From: Candidozyma auris
Lineage: Eukaryota > Ascomycota > Pichiomycetes > Serinales > Metschnikowiaceae
DNA length: 64,000 bases
Direction: 5' to 3'
Assembly (NCBI RefSeq): GCF_003013715.1
Contig: NC_072815.1
Location: forward strand, 1,240,001-1,304,000
This document shows, one piece after another, positions 31,809 to 42,846 of the stretch (positions within the stretch are counted from its first letter, which is position 1; each line of letters begins with the position of its first letter). The position numbers were made by a program, and so were the translations under genes. The notes beneath the pieces are model-generated. The model saw only the letters and a list, made by a program, of their open reading frames with translations, was not told where the DNA came from and did not search any database.

Positions 31809-33910
31809 TGCATGAGAAACGTAAAATAGAAACAGGTAAACAGCAGCACTTCAAAAGTCTGAAGCACCCCTGATGAAATACTTTGCCTGCTTTCATGAGA
31901 AAAGTGTTGGAAGGTTTCAAAAATGTCCTTAACATCATATCCTTAAAAAAGAGAATTGTGATCGCCAGTGATACGATTTCTTGCACGATATGAAGACATG
32001 AAAATTCCTAGCTTTTTGTCCAATGACGTATACATTTACAAAGAGTTCATGTCTTTGGGGCCAGATTTTGGGTGGAGCCAAGTAAATGGAAATAAGTTAA
32101 CCGCTTAAGTGAGAACACGATGGTGACGAGTAACCTTGTGTTATCGTGCTACACCTTGCTGCACAGCTACGTGCGATGAAACTAAGAGACATTGGATGAT
32201 GTAGTCATTCTACGGTTGTCTTAGATTCTTTAGTCGTCGTCATGATAAGACAAGCAGGTGATTTTAATATTTTAATCTGTGGTATTTATGGAGTCAATTC
32301 TTCAAATCTCACGCTTTCAGGGTATTAAAAAAAGGACTTAGAGTCCTGTCACAAGTGGTTGCGTGACTCTTGCACTTGTTAGAAGTCCATTTTGTCATAA
32401 CTTCAATCCTCTGATGAGTGCTGCCGTGATGCTTGTAAACGTCTCAACATGATTGTCATAGTGCAAGATAAATCCCACTTTTTTATAGGCTCAAATACCT
32501 TGAATTCATTTACATACTTGAAAGAGCTTAGGCTAGTTTCAACTTCAGCAATGATATACCGTGGAGTTCTGGAGAACCTAGAAGTAAAGCCTTTTACAAT
32601 TTGTTTGAGTAATTCTCTTTCGCTCAATACATTAGGTAGAGATGAAAAGTTCAGTACACGGCACTTATTGTATATATGGCCCCGAAAGCTTTTAGTCCTT
32701 AGTATACCAAGGCTACTGCAGCTCACATGTTCCGAATATTTCTCCTTATCACTATTCACGCAGCGTATTCTAATTTGTGTGTAGGCATTGGATGTTTAAG
32801 TGAATCACTAAAGACCCATCAATGGTGACCCGGCGACTAACAATTTTCAGACAGACAGAGAAGAGTGTAGTTCACACAGACTCAATATCATGCACAGAGA
32901 TTGCCAGGCCAATTGAATGCTAGCTTTTATGCATGCTAAGAGCTCTATGTAAGAGGCAGGATTCTTCCATTTGCTTTCTTTTATGATGATTGGAAGAATA
33001 CCGAATCCAGAGAGAATAACTGACATCAAGACCGGCCATGGCCCAAGGCCACCGCCCCCGAACACCCGTACACCGCCTTTTCAAACCCAAGAGAGAGGAC
33101 CCTACAGACTTCAACATTCTTGGGCTATATTGATTTTTGGAGACGACTATGAGGTTTTCAAGGAGCTCGGGGACTTAAAAATGATGCTGTTTAATCCTTC
33201 TTCATGGTGTGCTGAAGGGAAAGCGTAAACCCACGACATGTGGGTGAAAAATTCACATAAAGTGTATTGCACTTGTAGAAGCGAAGAGAAGTGTTCGGAA
33301 TTGGTGAAAGAAGGTGACAATTCAGAAATTCTAATTGATATTTTCTAAGCGAAAGCTCTGGCAATTTGGGAAAGACTACGTACAAAGAAGAAATTTGATT
33401 ACTGTACCGACCGAGTGTATGCGCTTATGGGGCCAGCAAGAAGGAGCTCTTCACTCGACAGACAGCGAGAGTCAAAAGTACATCTCATGAACATAAATCC
33501 AACCGATTTGAAGCTCTAATACAGCTTCTTCAGTCCCTGCTTAAGAATTGGATCATTTTATTCGATTGAGCCAAAATTCACAGCAATTAAAATCTTGAGG
33601 TGCAGCAAGTAAAAGTTGCACGATATGGTTGAAAAATCCAGAAAAAACAAGACATCTGAGGTCAATTGGCAGCTACAATTATTCTTCTGCGGATGGCATG
33701 ATTAACACAATATTTAACGGTCTCAATGGCCAACGTAAGTGACGCAATTGGAACATACGTAAAACGAGTACCATACCTAGTAGAACATTTGAAGCATCTG
33801 GAACAACACACGTTTATCCACTAACTACGCTCTCATCGTCGTCTACAGCACTTCAATGCAAGCATCCTAAATTCACTAGAACTTATATTACATCAATATC
33901 AATATTAGGA

Positions 33911-33933
33911 CCTGGGCCAGGGGCCTGGGCCAG
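33911..33933 (+). repeat. Duplicated CCTGGGCCAG palindrome-like unit
   Basis: CCTGGGCCAG, GGG, CCTGGGCCAG lies directly after an AT-rich patch, 3' of NCE102. Confidence 0.6.
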
Positions 33934-34043
33934 CGGTATTCAGCGAAGCAAGCTTCGAGGGTCAACAACTTTCAATGGCCATTCTAATGGCAGCAAATTA
34001 TTTCAGGGCAAGGTAAAAGCATAAAGGGGGGCCGGTAAAGCGC

Positions 34044-34552
34044 TTACACCTGAGAAACGCTGGGCACACCAACGCCCCTGGATCTGGTCGAGCCGCCAAA
34101 GATACCGCCCTTGCTCATCGAGATGCCCGAGAACACAGCCAGAGCCAAGAAGATGAAAAACGAAAAGTACAAGAACGCAGTCAGCGCCTGCGCCTTTCTG
34201 CAACGCGCCGTCGAGCCCTGGGTGATGTTGTTGTCGTCCAAGTACGACTGGTTTGTGCACGAGTGGCAGCGGATGCCAGCGGCAATGGCGGTTGCAGCAG
34301 CAAAAGTGAAGACACAGTTCAAGAAGTCAAAAATGAACAAAATGACGGGCCATGCAAGGGCGGCAATGAGGTAAGCCAAAACACCGTAGATTGACGAAAA
34401 CAAGATACCAAAGGCAGCAGCGAACACACCAAAGTTAACTTGGGGTTGTTCTGCCAGACGGTGGTGGCGGCAAGAGAGCCTGTGAGGCCGAGGGCAATCA
34501 CGAGGAAGACAAAGTTGACAATACGCAAGATGGCGTCGCCGATAGCCAACAT
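34044..34552 (-). CDS. NCE102: Nce102 MARVEL-domain plasma membrane protein, one frameshift
   Basis: Two frames join into one four-TM MARVEL protein. The first is MLAIGDAILRIVNFVFLVI, ALGLTGSLAATTVWQNNPK. The second is VFAAAFGILFSSIYGVLAY, the TM pair ALAWPVILFIFDFLNCVFTF, a Cys-containing loop (GIRCHSCTNQSYLDD), the last TM (ALTAFLYFSFFIFLALAVF) and a polar tail. The break is at about 34439, where the coding strand reads CCCCAAGTTAAC; one extra G gives the family-like NNPKVNFGVF. The restored length is 169 residues (S. cerevisiae Nce102 has 173). Nce102 organises the eisosome/MCC domains and responds to sphingolipids. A TATA box, CTATATAAG, lies 63-71 bp before the ATG. Confidence 0.88.
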
Positions 34553-34614
34553 TATGGAGATAGGAAAGTTTTGTTGAGGAAGATGAAATTGAGTATGTTT
34601 CGGGGGATTGACCA

Positions 34615-34623
34615 CTTATATAG
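34615..34623 (-). promoter_or_regulatory. NCE102 TATA box
   Basis: The minus strand reads CTATATAAG, 63-71 bp upstream of the NCE102 ATG. Confidence 0.6.
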
Positions 34624-35365
34624 GGAGGTCACAGCAATTGTGTTCAGTCACAGCAATATGTTGACTGGGGGGATCCGGGGGCTGCCAATCTGCAGGCCGC
34701 ACTTCTTTCCGCATTGGGGTGTTGACAATTTAGCCCAGTTGAGCATGTACCGGGGGTACAGTCGAGGGTACTTCCGGTGGTCAGTCAGGTGACCCTAGGC
34801 GACGCAAAGAAGTGTGTTTCTATGCCTCCGAGGTCGCACGTGACATAAAGCACGTGATGCGAACCGAATTACTAACAAATTTAAGGGCACACCGAGGGTA
34901 GAACGTGACTATTGTCCCGTGGTTCCTAGCCCAGTTGTCAACCTACGCAGGTCCTCGCATCGGAACCACCACTCGCTCGGCCCAGCACGTGCCGGTCCGC
35001 GTGATCCGGCCACCCTCGGGAGCAACTTTGCGTCGGCTCGGCCCACCCACTTTGCGCCGGGGGCAAAGTGTGACGTCCATCATAGAAGTTTCTTCGGTTG
35101 GTTGCCCAATTGGTCATAATTACCCTGTGGCGAGTGTCACCTAACAATATCCTAATAATTCAGATCCCGGATTAACCTGGTATTCTTGACGTTTTATAGT
35201 ATCATCTGGTTATTTCACTACTGATTCTCACAATGTATTTTTCACAATTACTGAACGAAGCAAATGAAGTTTCCAGCTTCGTCCCGAGATGACGAAATCA
35301 GCAATATGGGTAAAGTTGCACAAGTCCTCGTAGGCTCTGGAATGTGAGCAAATACAGTTGCATTT

Positions 35366-35379
35366 TTTTGCAGCCATTC
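35366..35379 (+). promoter_or_regulatory. TTTTGCAGCCATTC motif
   Basis: Differs from the exact 14-mer TTTTGCACCCATTC at one base (G for C). No plus-strand gene follows closely; the nearest start is NCE102 on the other strand. Confidence 0.35.
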
Positions 35380-36239
35380 GCAGGCACCAGGCACAAACCT
35401 GACACCTAAAGCAATCTTCGTACGACCGTTGAAGTTTTTAGTCTGACATTTGTCAAGCGCAGCAATTGAATATGTTTGAACAAAGGCTCAGTATTTAGTC
35501 GACGCAAGTTCTCAACGGGTCAATCGGAACCTCAGAGAAGTGAAAAAGCGATACATGACTCGTAGTGGTTCGATTGGCCAATCATAGAAAGGTAAACCTT
35601 CAGGATGAGTGACAAAGTCTGCAATTGCTGAAGAGTGTCTTTTGTGGCAGCAGATTCTGGCTAGCGTCAGCGGGTTGTGAATGTGGACGTTAATTAGCTC
35701 TTCTGGAGTTGTTTCAACGGTTCTAGGCAAAGGAGCAGGAGTCACAGTAATGGCACAAATGGCTGCAAACCGAATGAGGGAAGTCGATGCATCGTAGGCG
35801 ATGAGTTGAACAAATGGTGATTGGACACTTGGGGAGTCCGCAACAGCCGACTTAGAGATGGTAGAATATTAATCTTTGGGTCTTCATGACATCTCTGAAA
35901 CGCCAACTGAAACTGGTGCCTAAGATTATACCGATTTCATTAGATGCAATAGATTATGGAGGCTTTTGTGAGCAGAGAAACCACGAAATCGAAGAGAGAG
36001 ATCAGTCACCTACTTCAATATCGTCATTCGTGTATTTATATGCTCTTGTGAAATGGGGATGCAAGTGACGTATTTCTTGCTTAAAATCGACGAGGCCTTG
36101 AAACTCGATAAAGTAGTAAGACATGATTTCTTGCCTCGCTCAAAACTCAGCTGTTGCCCAATTCTCGTCCCAAAAGGCTCCTTGTGTCGTTCCAAGCCGT
36201 AGTCAAGTCTCTAATCTCGTGCCCGAAACTAATCATTCA

Positions 36240-36303
36240 GCTTGACTGCGTCAAGCCTCAAATTCGTGCCTCGAGCCTTTAGCTCAACTTGACTGCGTCA
36301 AGC
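36240..36303. repeat. Duplicated hairpin CTTGACTGCGTCAAG
   Basis: GCTTGACTGCGTCAAGC at 36240-36256 has a perfect 7 bp stem with a TGC loop. CTTGACTGCGTCAAG recurs at 36288-36302. Both lie just 3' of NAS6, so an RNA 3'-end or processing role is conceivable. Confidence 0.6.
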
Positions 36304-36325
36304 TTCGTACGTCAAGATTCGTATA

Positions 36326-37012
36326 TCACACGTGCAGCTCAAAATACCTCCTCACCGCCTCTCCAGCAACATCCACCGGCTTCTCCCCCTCGTTGCCCTC
36401 CACATCCTTCCGTGCCCCCAACTCCACCAACAATACCGCCACGTCCCCTTGGCCCTCGGCCAACGCATGGTGCAACGCCGTCCACCCGTCCTTATCTGTA
36501 GCATTCACATTGACGCCTGCCTCGACCAACGCTTTCACCGCCACGCTGCTGCCACACGCTCCTGCCCTGTGTAACGGCGTCTGGCCCCTGGAGTCTCTCT
36601 TTCTCGCCAGCGCCTTGTAATCTTTCAAGAGCTTTTCCACAAGCTCGTAGTGGTTCTTGCTCACGGCCACGTGGAGCCCCGTGACGCCAGTGGACGTGGC
36701 CAAGTTGATATCTGGCTGTGGATCGTGAGCCATCAATTTCGAGAGAATCGAGATGTTGCCCACGCCACAGGCAATGTGCACGGGCGTCCAGCCCGAGTCG
36801 TCGACCAAGTCGTCCAAATCGATATTTTTTAAGAAGGGAAGCACCAAGTCGACGATATTCTCGTGGTTCATCGCCACCGCCCAATGTAAGGGCGTTCTGC
36901 CGTCTGAGTCCTTGGAAGTGGCAAGTTTGTTGTTTTCCGATAAAAGCCCCGACACGATGAGTGGCTTGCCGTCACGAGCAGCCTCGTGAACAGGATAAGA
37001 GGTGGCGTCCAT
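36326..37012 (-). CDS. NAS6: Proteasome assembly chaperone Nas6 (gankyrin)
   Basis: The 228-residue protein, the same length as S. cerevisiae Nas6, consists of about six to seven ankyrin repeats. They show the TPLH/TALHHA signatures DGRTPLHWAVAMNHENIV, SGWTPVHIACGVGNISIL, GVTGLHVAVSKNHYELV, RGQTPLHRAGACGSSVAV and DGWTALHHALAEGQGDVA. Nas6 binds Rpt3 and guides regulatory-particle base assembly. The start MDATSYPVHEAARDGK lies directly before the first repeat. The stop overlaps a region with two hairpins just downstream. A different small ankyrin protein is possible but length and repeat layout fit Nas6. Confidence 0.85.
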   Translation of the reverse strand: MDATSYPVHEAARDGKPLIVSGLLSENNKLATSKDSDGRTPLHWAVAMNHENIVDLVLPFLKNIDLDDLVDDSGWTPVHIACGVGNISILSKLMAHDPQPDINLATSTGVTGLHVAVSKNHYELVEKLLKDYKALARKRDSRGQTPLHRAGACGSSVAVKALVEAGVNVNATDKDGWTALHHALAEGQGDVAVLLVELGARKDVEGNEGEKPVDVAGEAVRRYFELHV

Positions 37013-40000
37013 GGCAATTGAGTGCTTGAGTGGAGGTTGTAGTAGTAGAAGGTGATGGAATCAGGTGAGATCTGGGGAACCGCGCATTATACGTAGGGCT
37101 GCGATGGGAAGAGAAAATGAGTAGGATTTTTGGTTCTATATTTTTTTTTTTTTGTGTTTTTGGGCATTGAAGCGATGGATGCTGTTGGATTTGAGTGAAG
37201 GGCCTTTCATGTGTATTTGTTTGCTGGCTGTATAAGTCACGTTGGTGTTGTCTACTAAGTGGAAGGTGAACTTCGGGATACAACTGAGTTTGATCTACAC
37301 ATTTTTTTTTATTCTTTTTTTGACAAGATTATTCATCGCGGAGTGCTTTGGCGGGCAATTTAGGGCGGTAGAGCTGGCTGGGCTCTTCAGTCACGGCGGT
37401 CTTAGTGTGTCTCTGAGAGCTACCATTCTCAGACATGGTAAAAGTCAACTGCCACACATCAAAATGGCAATTGGCAGCTAAAATAATAAAAATGAGAGAA
37501 AACAAAAAAAAGAAAATAACGAGAGTTCTTTCACTGTGAGAAAGAACATATCAAGGTGATACAATTGTCCTATTACAACTGATCTGATGCGTGTAGCTGA
37601 GATTGAATATGCTACTAATCACATCTGGAAAGCAATGGACTTCGTTTTACCAGATTGATGAATTTTGAGGCACAGAGCCTTCGAAACGACCATGTCTTGC
37701 CTGCTTCTTTCGAATTCACCCTGTCACCTCGCTTATCTATTTGATCAAGGCTGCACAACATTTCTGAAACGTATACACTCATCTCAATACGCACCTCCAC
37801 ATGATTATCCAGCAAGGGAGTTCAATTACTAGACATCAACTGAAATCACCCGTCAATTGCTTCGATGAAGATGGGGGACCGTTGGCGATTGAAGAAGAAT
37901 CCTGCACAATGCCTTCCATCCACTGGTCCCTAGATTTCATTCCCTCAGACTTCATCTTTCAAGACAATCAACAAAAGTTATATAATAGCTTTGTTAAACA
38001 CTCTAGACCACAAAATACATTGTGGACATCCAGATTGTTCCAATTGTTGAAAAATTTGCGCTGAAAATTGCCGAGAATGCATTGAAACTTACCAAACTTC
38101 AAATACCCTACAATTGTGCAAAGGATGACTCAATCATGAGATTCGCTGCAAATCCAACGTTGGGCTCGTCCACCCCTAGAGGCTGAGAAGTGGCATGGTT
38201 TTAGCAATCACTCCATAACGGTTGAATTTCCTGTATAATGATACGGTGGAATTGTCCATATTCTGTGGAATTGAAATGTGGGACGGTCGTGTACGGACCA
38301 AGAGCAATTGGCGAAGAGAAGTGCTTCAAAAACAAACTACAAAGACTCCGGATCAATTCATAGTGTCCACTTAGCCGCCTATGAAGCTTTTCATTCTTCC
38401 GAGGGCAATTAACCCGTTTGAAGCAATTTTGCAATATTCCTAATTCGTTATTACGGGCCCCCGGAAGTGAACCCGAACCCGAGAGCTCTTCTCCGACTGC
38501 ATATGCAAAACATGCAGGCTGCACCCCCGGATATTAAAACGAGTCATGTCATCGCTGACCGGAATTGCCGAGATGCCGTAGATTTCGCCGATGTTGTTCT
38601 GGAAAGACTGCGAAACTGACCATACAATCTTACCTGGTCTCTCTTGAAGTATTCCGCGGCCATTGAACTGCTTCCTTTTTTTAACTGCTCTCATTTTCGC
38701 AATTGCTCACTGACGAGTTCCGGACACATGCAAGCAATCTGCACCGGAATGAGATCCCCCTCGGAATCCCCTCGGTGAGTTACCAACCGGTCTCGTCATC
38801 TAACTCACGTGACCTTGAGCGGCAGCAGGGGCACCATGGTCATGCCGCACAACGTCATCACCTTATTTTCCGGAATCGCCGTCTTACCGATTTATCCGGC
38901 GATAAATGTTATTGCCAACAAGTATCTTCAATCATTCGCATCTCTAACAAACAGAAGCGAAGGCTTGACGTCGTTGCCGTCTAAATGGTTGCTTTGAAGG
39001 GTGCATGAGACGCCTTCCTCTTTGGGCGAAATTAGTACCAAAACAAGCCGTGTGTGGCTGCAAGACAATCCAGATGGAAAGGCCCAAGCGTGGCTTGTGT
39101 GCAGTATGGAACAATGTGTTATTGGGTATTTGTTCCTAAACAAGTATGGATACTGCGGTGTTGTGCAGGAAACACATCACTAACGGGTAATACGTCAAGT
39201 CAACAAACAACAAACACCCAATACAGAAACGAATGGGCCCTGGCTTTGAAGCTCTGTCATGACGTCATAGGCACCGCTCCCATATGCTTTCAATGCGAGA
39301 GAACATAAACCAGGGGTCTCCAGCATGTTCTGTGCATCTTGAAAGTTAATATATGGAGTGACGATCTCTCAAGTAACTCTCAAGTAACTTGGGAAGCATT
39401 TCGTTCAAGTAGAATATTCTGAAGCCTCATTCTGTCTCATATGTCAAGGAACAAGTAATCCGTGGAGAAGCCAGCTGTGCCTGGAAAGATCAAATATTGT
39501 GATTGCACGAGCGTCAAAACCATGCGTTGGAACATCTTGATTATTTCCCATAATTTGAAACCAGCAAAGCAGAAATGAAGTTGCAATTTTTGAAGCTTAT
39601 GATTTTGGTAAACGAAGACTTCAAGTAGTAGGCTTTTGCAGAGGTTGTTACCGCCTGCCTGCCTTTTTCTGAAGTGACCAATTTCTCTATCGAATGACTT
39701 GATAGGACCCGTTTTTTAGAATCACTGCTTAGCAACATTTAGTGCGTTGGCACAGTTTTCGGCTTTATGCTTATCCGGCACTCTCTTCTCGGAAGGCGAA
39801 AAAGGTGATTTAAAAATCCACAAACCACGAAATGAAGGCATCGTGCACAATGCCTGGGGTTTTCCTGGGTAAGATAAACCCTAACGAGAAAATACAAGGC
39901 AAAGGCTGCTCTGCTGATGTATCTTGAATAAGAAAAGAAATCCTGCCTAATTTTCTCCTTTGTGTGATCAATAGATTTGGTGTTGAAAAAAAACCAAACA

Positions 40001-40671
40001 ATGGGTGACAATTCGACCGCAAAGAGAAAAAGAACAAAATGAAAGGACGTTTTGATCATATGAATGAATCTCTTTATTGGCATGTTCAATTTCGGCTTGA
40101 AGATGTTGATTGATACTTCTCCACCGCCTCTCTGTGGTCATGGAATTGAAGAAAAGGCCGGTATTGATACAAATGCCAAACTTCTGACCCTTCAAACGAC
40201 TCAGAAACATACTACAAATTTTAGTCAGACTATTCCGTGCACAATGCGTTATCGTGCAAAATGCATTATCGAGTCTTTCTATCGACCATCACTAAACCTA
40301 CCAATTAAGACGATGTTACCATGACCTTTCCAAATTATTTTCACTAGAGCCTGGCATAGAACTTCAATGGCTACAGAGGGAAGAGATTCAATTAATACTC
40401 AAGGTGGGAGTACGTGAGTCTTTTTGCTGAAAAGTTGAGAAGAAATACATTTGTACACTCTATCTACTTTCACTACAATGTGGGAGGATTATGGTATAAG
40501 TGCTTTTGGTGACAAAGTCAAAGTCTGCTATTTACTATAGTTCATGGTTGTCACGACCTGACTGTCGCTCTCAAGAGCTCATTTTTTTTGTTTCACTAGA
40601 ACATTGTCTTGTGCAATTGATCAGGTGTGCACCCTCTGAAAGACTCAAGATCCTGCTCGAGTCTGATAGGT
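37013..40671. other. 3.7-kb gene-free stretch (NAS6 upstream, HGT4-like downstream)
   Basis: The longest gene-free interval here. Open frames are short, overlapping and without recognisable motifs. Composition is mixed, with T-rich (37140, 37302) and A-rich (37500) patches. A CACGTGA is at about 38806. No repeat, transposon or tRNA was seen. Confidence 0.5.
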
Positions 40672-42846
40672 TCACTCATTGCTTTTCTCTCTGCGCTCTT
40701 CCTGGTTGTTCTCCTCCTCGTCATCCAGGTCATCTGAATCAGAGTCGCTTGGAGGACTGGCGAAAAACAGCGCAGCGTTCACCAACCCACTCTTTTTCCC
40801 AATGCCATCTTGCAATGCGCTGGCAGATACGTACGAGCTTGAATGATTTGACGTGCCTGTGGCCGTAGCTAGACTGTGTTTTCTGCTAGCAGAGGACAGA
40901 AGTTTCTTCTCGGGAGTGGTCATTTTAGACCCAAATTTTAGCTTTCGTCTAGTAGATGCCGATGTGTGCGACGAGTCTGTTCTCGCCATTTGGTTGTCGT
41001 CGTGTTCTTTCAACGACATGAGATATTTTTGATAATCTGTGATGCCTGGGGTCGACATCGTCGAGTTGGCAGACGCCAGAGCCTCGCTGGAGGTGTCACT
41101 GACGGTAGGTGATAGGTGGTGGAAGTTGTTAGTTATGGCGGTGTTTGGAACTTCACTTTTCGGGATATTCCGGTGTCTGATTTCGTTCATTCCCAAGTTT
41201 TCTCCCGTGGATGGTGACGATGAAGCTTTGTTAGCCTCCACAAGCCGATTGATATCGGTGTTTGAAGAAATAGAACCGAAGGTGGTGCCCGTGCCAGCGT
41301 TTCCCGTTGGCATATTCGAGTAGTCGATTGCCCGACTCACAAATTTTGTTGAAGCTCTTGAATTCTCGCAATTCATGTACATGAAGTCAACTTCCTCTAA
41401 CTTCAAGCCTTTCGTCTCGTACACCATGAAATATACGTAGACTACACCCAAAGCGTTAAAACCGCCCCATATAAAGAAGATTCGGTTTCCAAGCGCCGCG
41501 GTGTGCTTGCCTGTGTCTATAAGGTAAGGCGTGATGAAGGCAAACACGAAATTGACTAGCCAGTTTGTGGCAGCGGTGATGGCAACAGCTTTCTGTCGAA
41601 TACTAATACCGTAAATATCTGCGGAAAGCGCCCATGTGGCACCACCCCAGCTCGAAGCAAAACACGCGATGAAACAGCACGAAAATACAATGCTGACGAT
41701 TGATCTGGCCTGCTGGGCACTGACAGAAACACCCACAATGGCAATGACGAAATTACAGAAGCTCATTCCACAACCGCCCCACATGAACAACTTTCGCCGA
41801 CCGACGATATCGATAAATGCAATACCCGGAATGGTGAATACCACATTCACCAAGTACGTGAAGAAGGACATGAGGTAGTAGTTGCCCACGCCGGTGTTAC
41901 TAAAAAAATTGACTCCATAGTAGAATATGAAGTTGATGCCTGAACACTGTTGGAAAGCATGGATCCCCATTCCTGTGGCCATGCGGAGTCTCTGCTTATG
42001 GCGACCACCTCCCAGCCTGAAGCAGTCCAAATAGGTTGTTCTGCCAAAACTCATTTCGTAATCGTAGTTGGCCTTGATTTCCACCAACTCCTCGATCAAG
42101 TCGGCGTCGTCATCGGGAAGACGCCGTAGTTTCAGAAGACTCGCCAACGCCTGCTGGATATTGTCCTTTTGCACGTAAAATCTGGGGCTCTCCGGAAGAA
42201 ACAACATACCTATACAAAGCGTGGTGCTCCAGAGAAATTGTATGCCAATGGGAATTCTATAGCTGGCTGAAGACGACATTTTGCGAGTTCCCTGGCAGAT
42301 CGCCAGCGCTAGGAGAAGCCCCCATGTGATGGCCCACTGATACGTGAACACAACAGAACCTCTGACCCATTTCGGCGAAGCCTCAGCCTGGTATAACGGT
42401 ACGATAGCCGATAGCGTTCCCACTGCCAAGCCAGAAATACCACGCCCAGCACATAGAAGCCCCACGTCGGTAGCGCTCACTTGAAGCACATTGCCCACAT
42501 TGAAGATGATCGCCGAGCTGACGATAATCGACAGCTTCCGGCCATACTTGTCTGATATGAACGGAGCTATAAGAGCGCCGAAAAAGGTTCCGAGCGATAA
42601 CACGGCCGTGATCAAGGCCCGCTCGTGGGTGTTGAAGTCGCCCTCGTGCAGCGGGATGTGTGTTTTCACATACTGCATTTCCATGATGTCGTTGATGAGC
42701 CCAGTATCGTAGCCGTAGAGAAACCCGCCCACGGCAGCCACGAGACCGACGATGATGGCCAGACGCAGCAGCAGCTTCTGCCGAAGATGGCGTAGATGGA
42801 GCTCCTCAGACGAGTTTGTGTGTGTGTGGAGGAGGGGAATCGTCAT
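40672..42846 (-). CDS. HGT4: Glucose sensor, HGT4/SNF3/RGT2-like MFS protein with long C-terminal tail
   Basis: From ATG 42846 the protein has 724 residues. The first 480 or so form a 12-TM sugar porter (GGFLYGYDTGLINDIM, DKYGRKLS, LPESPRFYV, FYYGVNFFSNTGVG, DIVGRRKLF, VYETKGLKLEEV). The remaining roughly 240 residues are a hydrophilic Ser/Thr-rich tail ending in an acidic stretch. Transporters of this family end soon after the ETKG motif, whereas sensors of the Snf3/Rgt2/Hgt4 type carry long signalling tails. A short tail block TPGITDYQKYLMSLKEHDD (599-617) resembles the tail repeat of such sensors. The Arg in AGRGISG (R135), the site class mutated in constitutive sensor alleles, is present. 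The frame continues upstream without an ATG. It is predicted to sit in the plasma membrane and signal low glucose to the Std1/Rgt1 pathway. Confidence 0.8.
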   Translation of the reverse strand: MTIPLLHTHTNSSEELHLRHLRQKLLLRLAIIVGLVAAVGGFLYGYDTGLINDIMEMQYVKTHIPLHEGDFNTHERALITAVLSLGTFFGALIAPFISDKYGRKLSIIVSSAIIFNVGNVLQVSATDVGLLCAGRGISGLAVGTLSAIVPLYQAEASPKWVRGSVVFTYQWAITWGLLLALAICQGTRKMSSSASYRIPIGIQFLWSTTLCIGMLFLPESPRFYVQKDNIQQALASLLKLRRLPDDDADLIEELVEIKANYDYEMSFGRTTYLDCFRLGGGRHKQRLRMATGMGIHAFQQCSGINFIFYYGVNFFSNTGVGNYYLMSFFTYLVNVVFTIPGIAFIDIVGRRKLFMWGGCGMSFCNFVIAIVGVSVSAQQARSIVSIVFSCCFIACFASSWGGATWALSADIYGISIRQKAVAITAATNWLVNFVFAFITPYLIDTGKHTAALGNRIFFIWGGFNALGVVYVYFMVYETKGLKLEEVDFMYMNCENSRASTKFVSRAIDYSNMPTGNAGTGTTFGSISSNTDINRLVEANKASSSPSTGENLGMNEIRHRNIPKSEVPNTAITNNFHHLSPTVSDTSSEALASANSTMSTPGITDYQKYLMSLKEHDDNQMARTDSSHTSASTRRKLKFGSKMTTPEKKLLSSASRKHSLATATGTSNHSSSYVSASALQDGIGKKSGLVNAALFFASPPSDSDSDDLDDEEENNQEERREKSNE

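Larger units (their letters stand above)
30517..34043. other. 3.5-kb gene-free stretch upstream of KRE6
   Basis: No coding sequence can be supported; all open frames are short and without family features. Visible items are motif copies in KRE6 orientation (30549-30560 and 31797-31808), a GCGTACTGCAGACAAGC motif (31071), a GACTAAC...CAG splice-acceptor-like string (32835-32850) and duplicated CCTGGGCCAG (33911-33933). No tRNA-like B box was seen. Confidence 0.5.
34553..36325. other. Intergenic NCE102 upstream - NAS6 downstream
   Basis: Contains the NCE102 TATA box, two CACGTG boxes (about 34837 and 34852), a TACTAAC...AAG splice-acceptor-like string (34870-34885) leading into a GC-rich open segment, motif copies (35366-35379; reverse 35759-35770) and two hairpin repeats (36240-36303). 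No gene is proven. Confidence 0.5.

Noticed and set aside
30517..34043. LTR or transposon remnant in the gene-free zone
   Set aside because: No long direct repeats, target duplications, TG...CA ends with primer binding site, or polymerase-like frames were seen.
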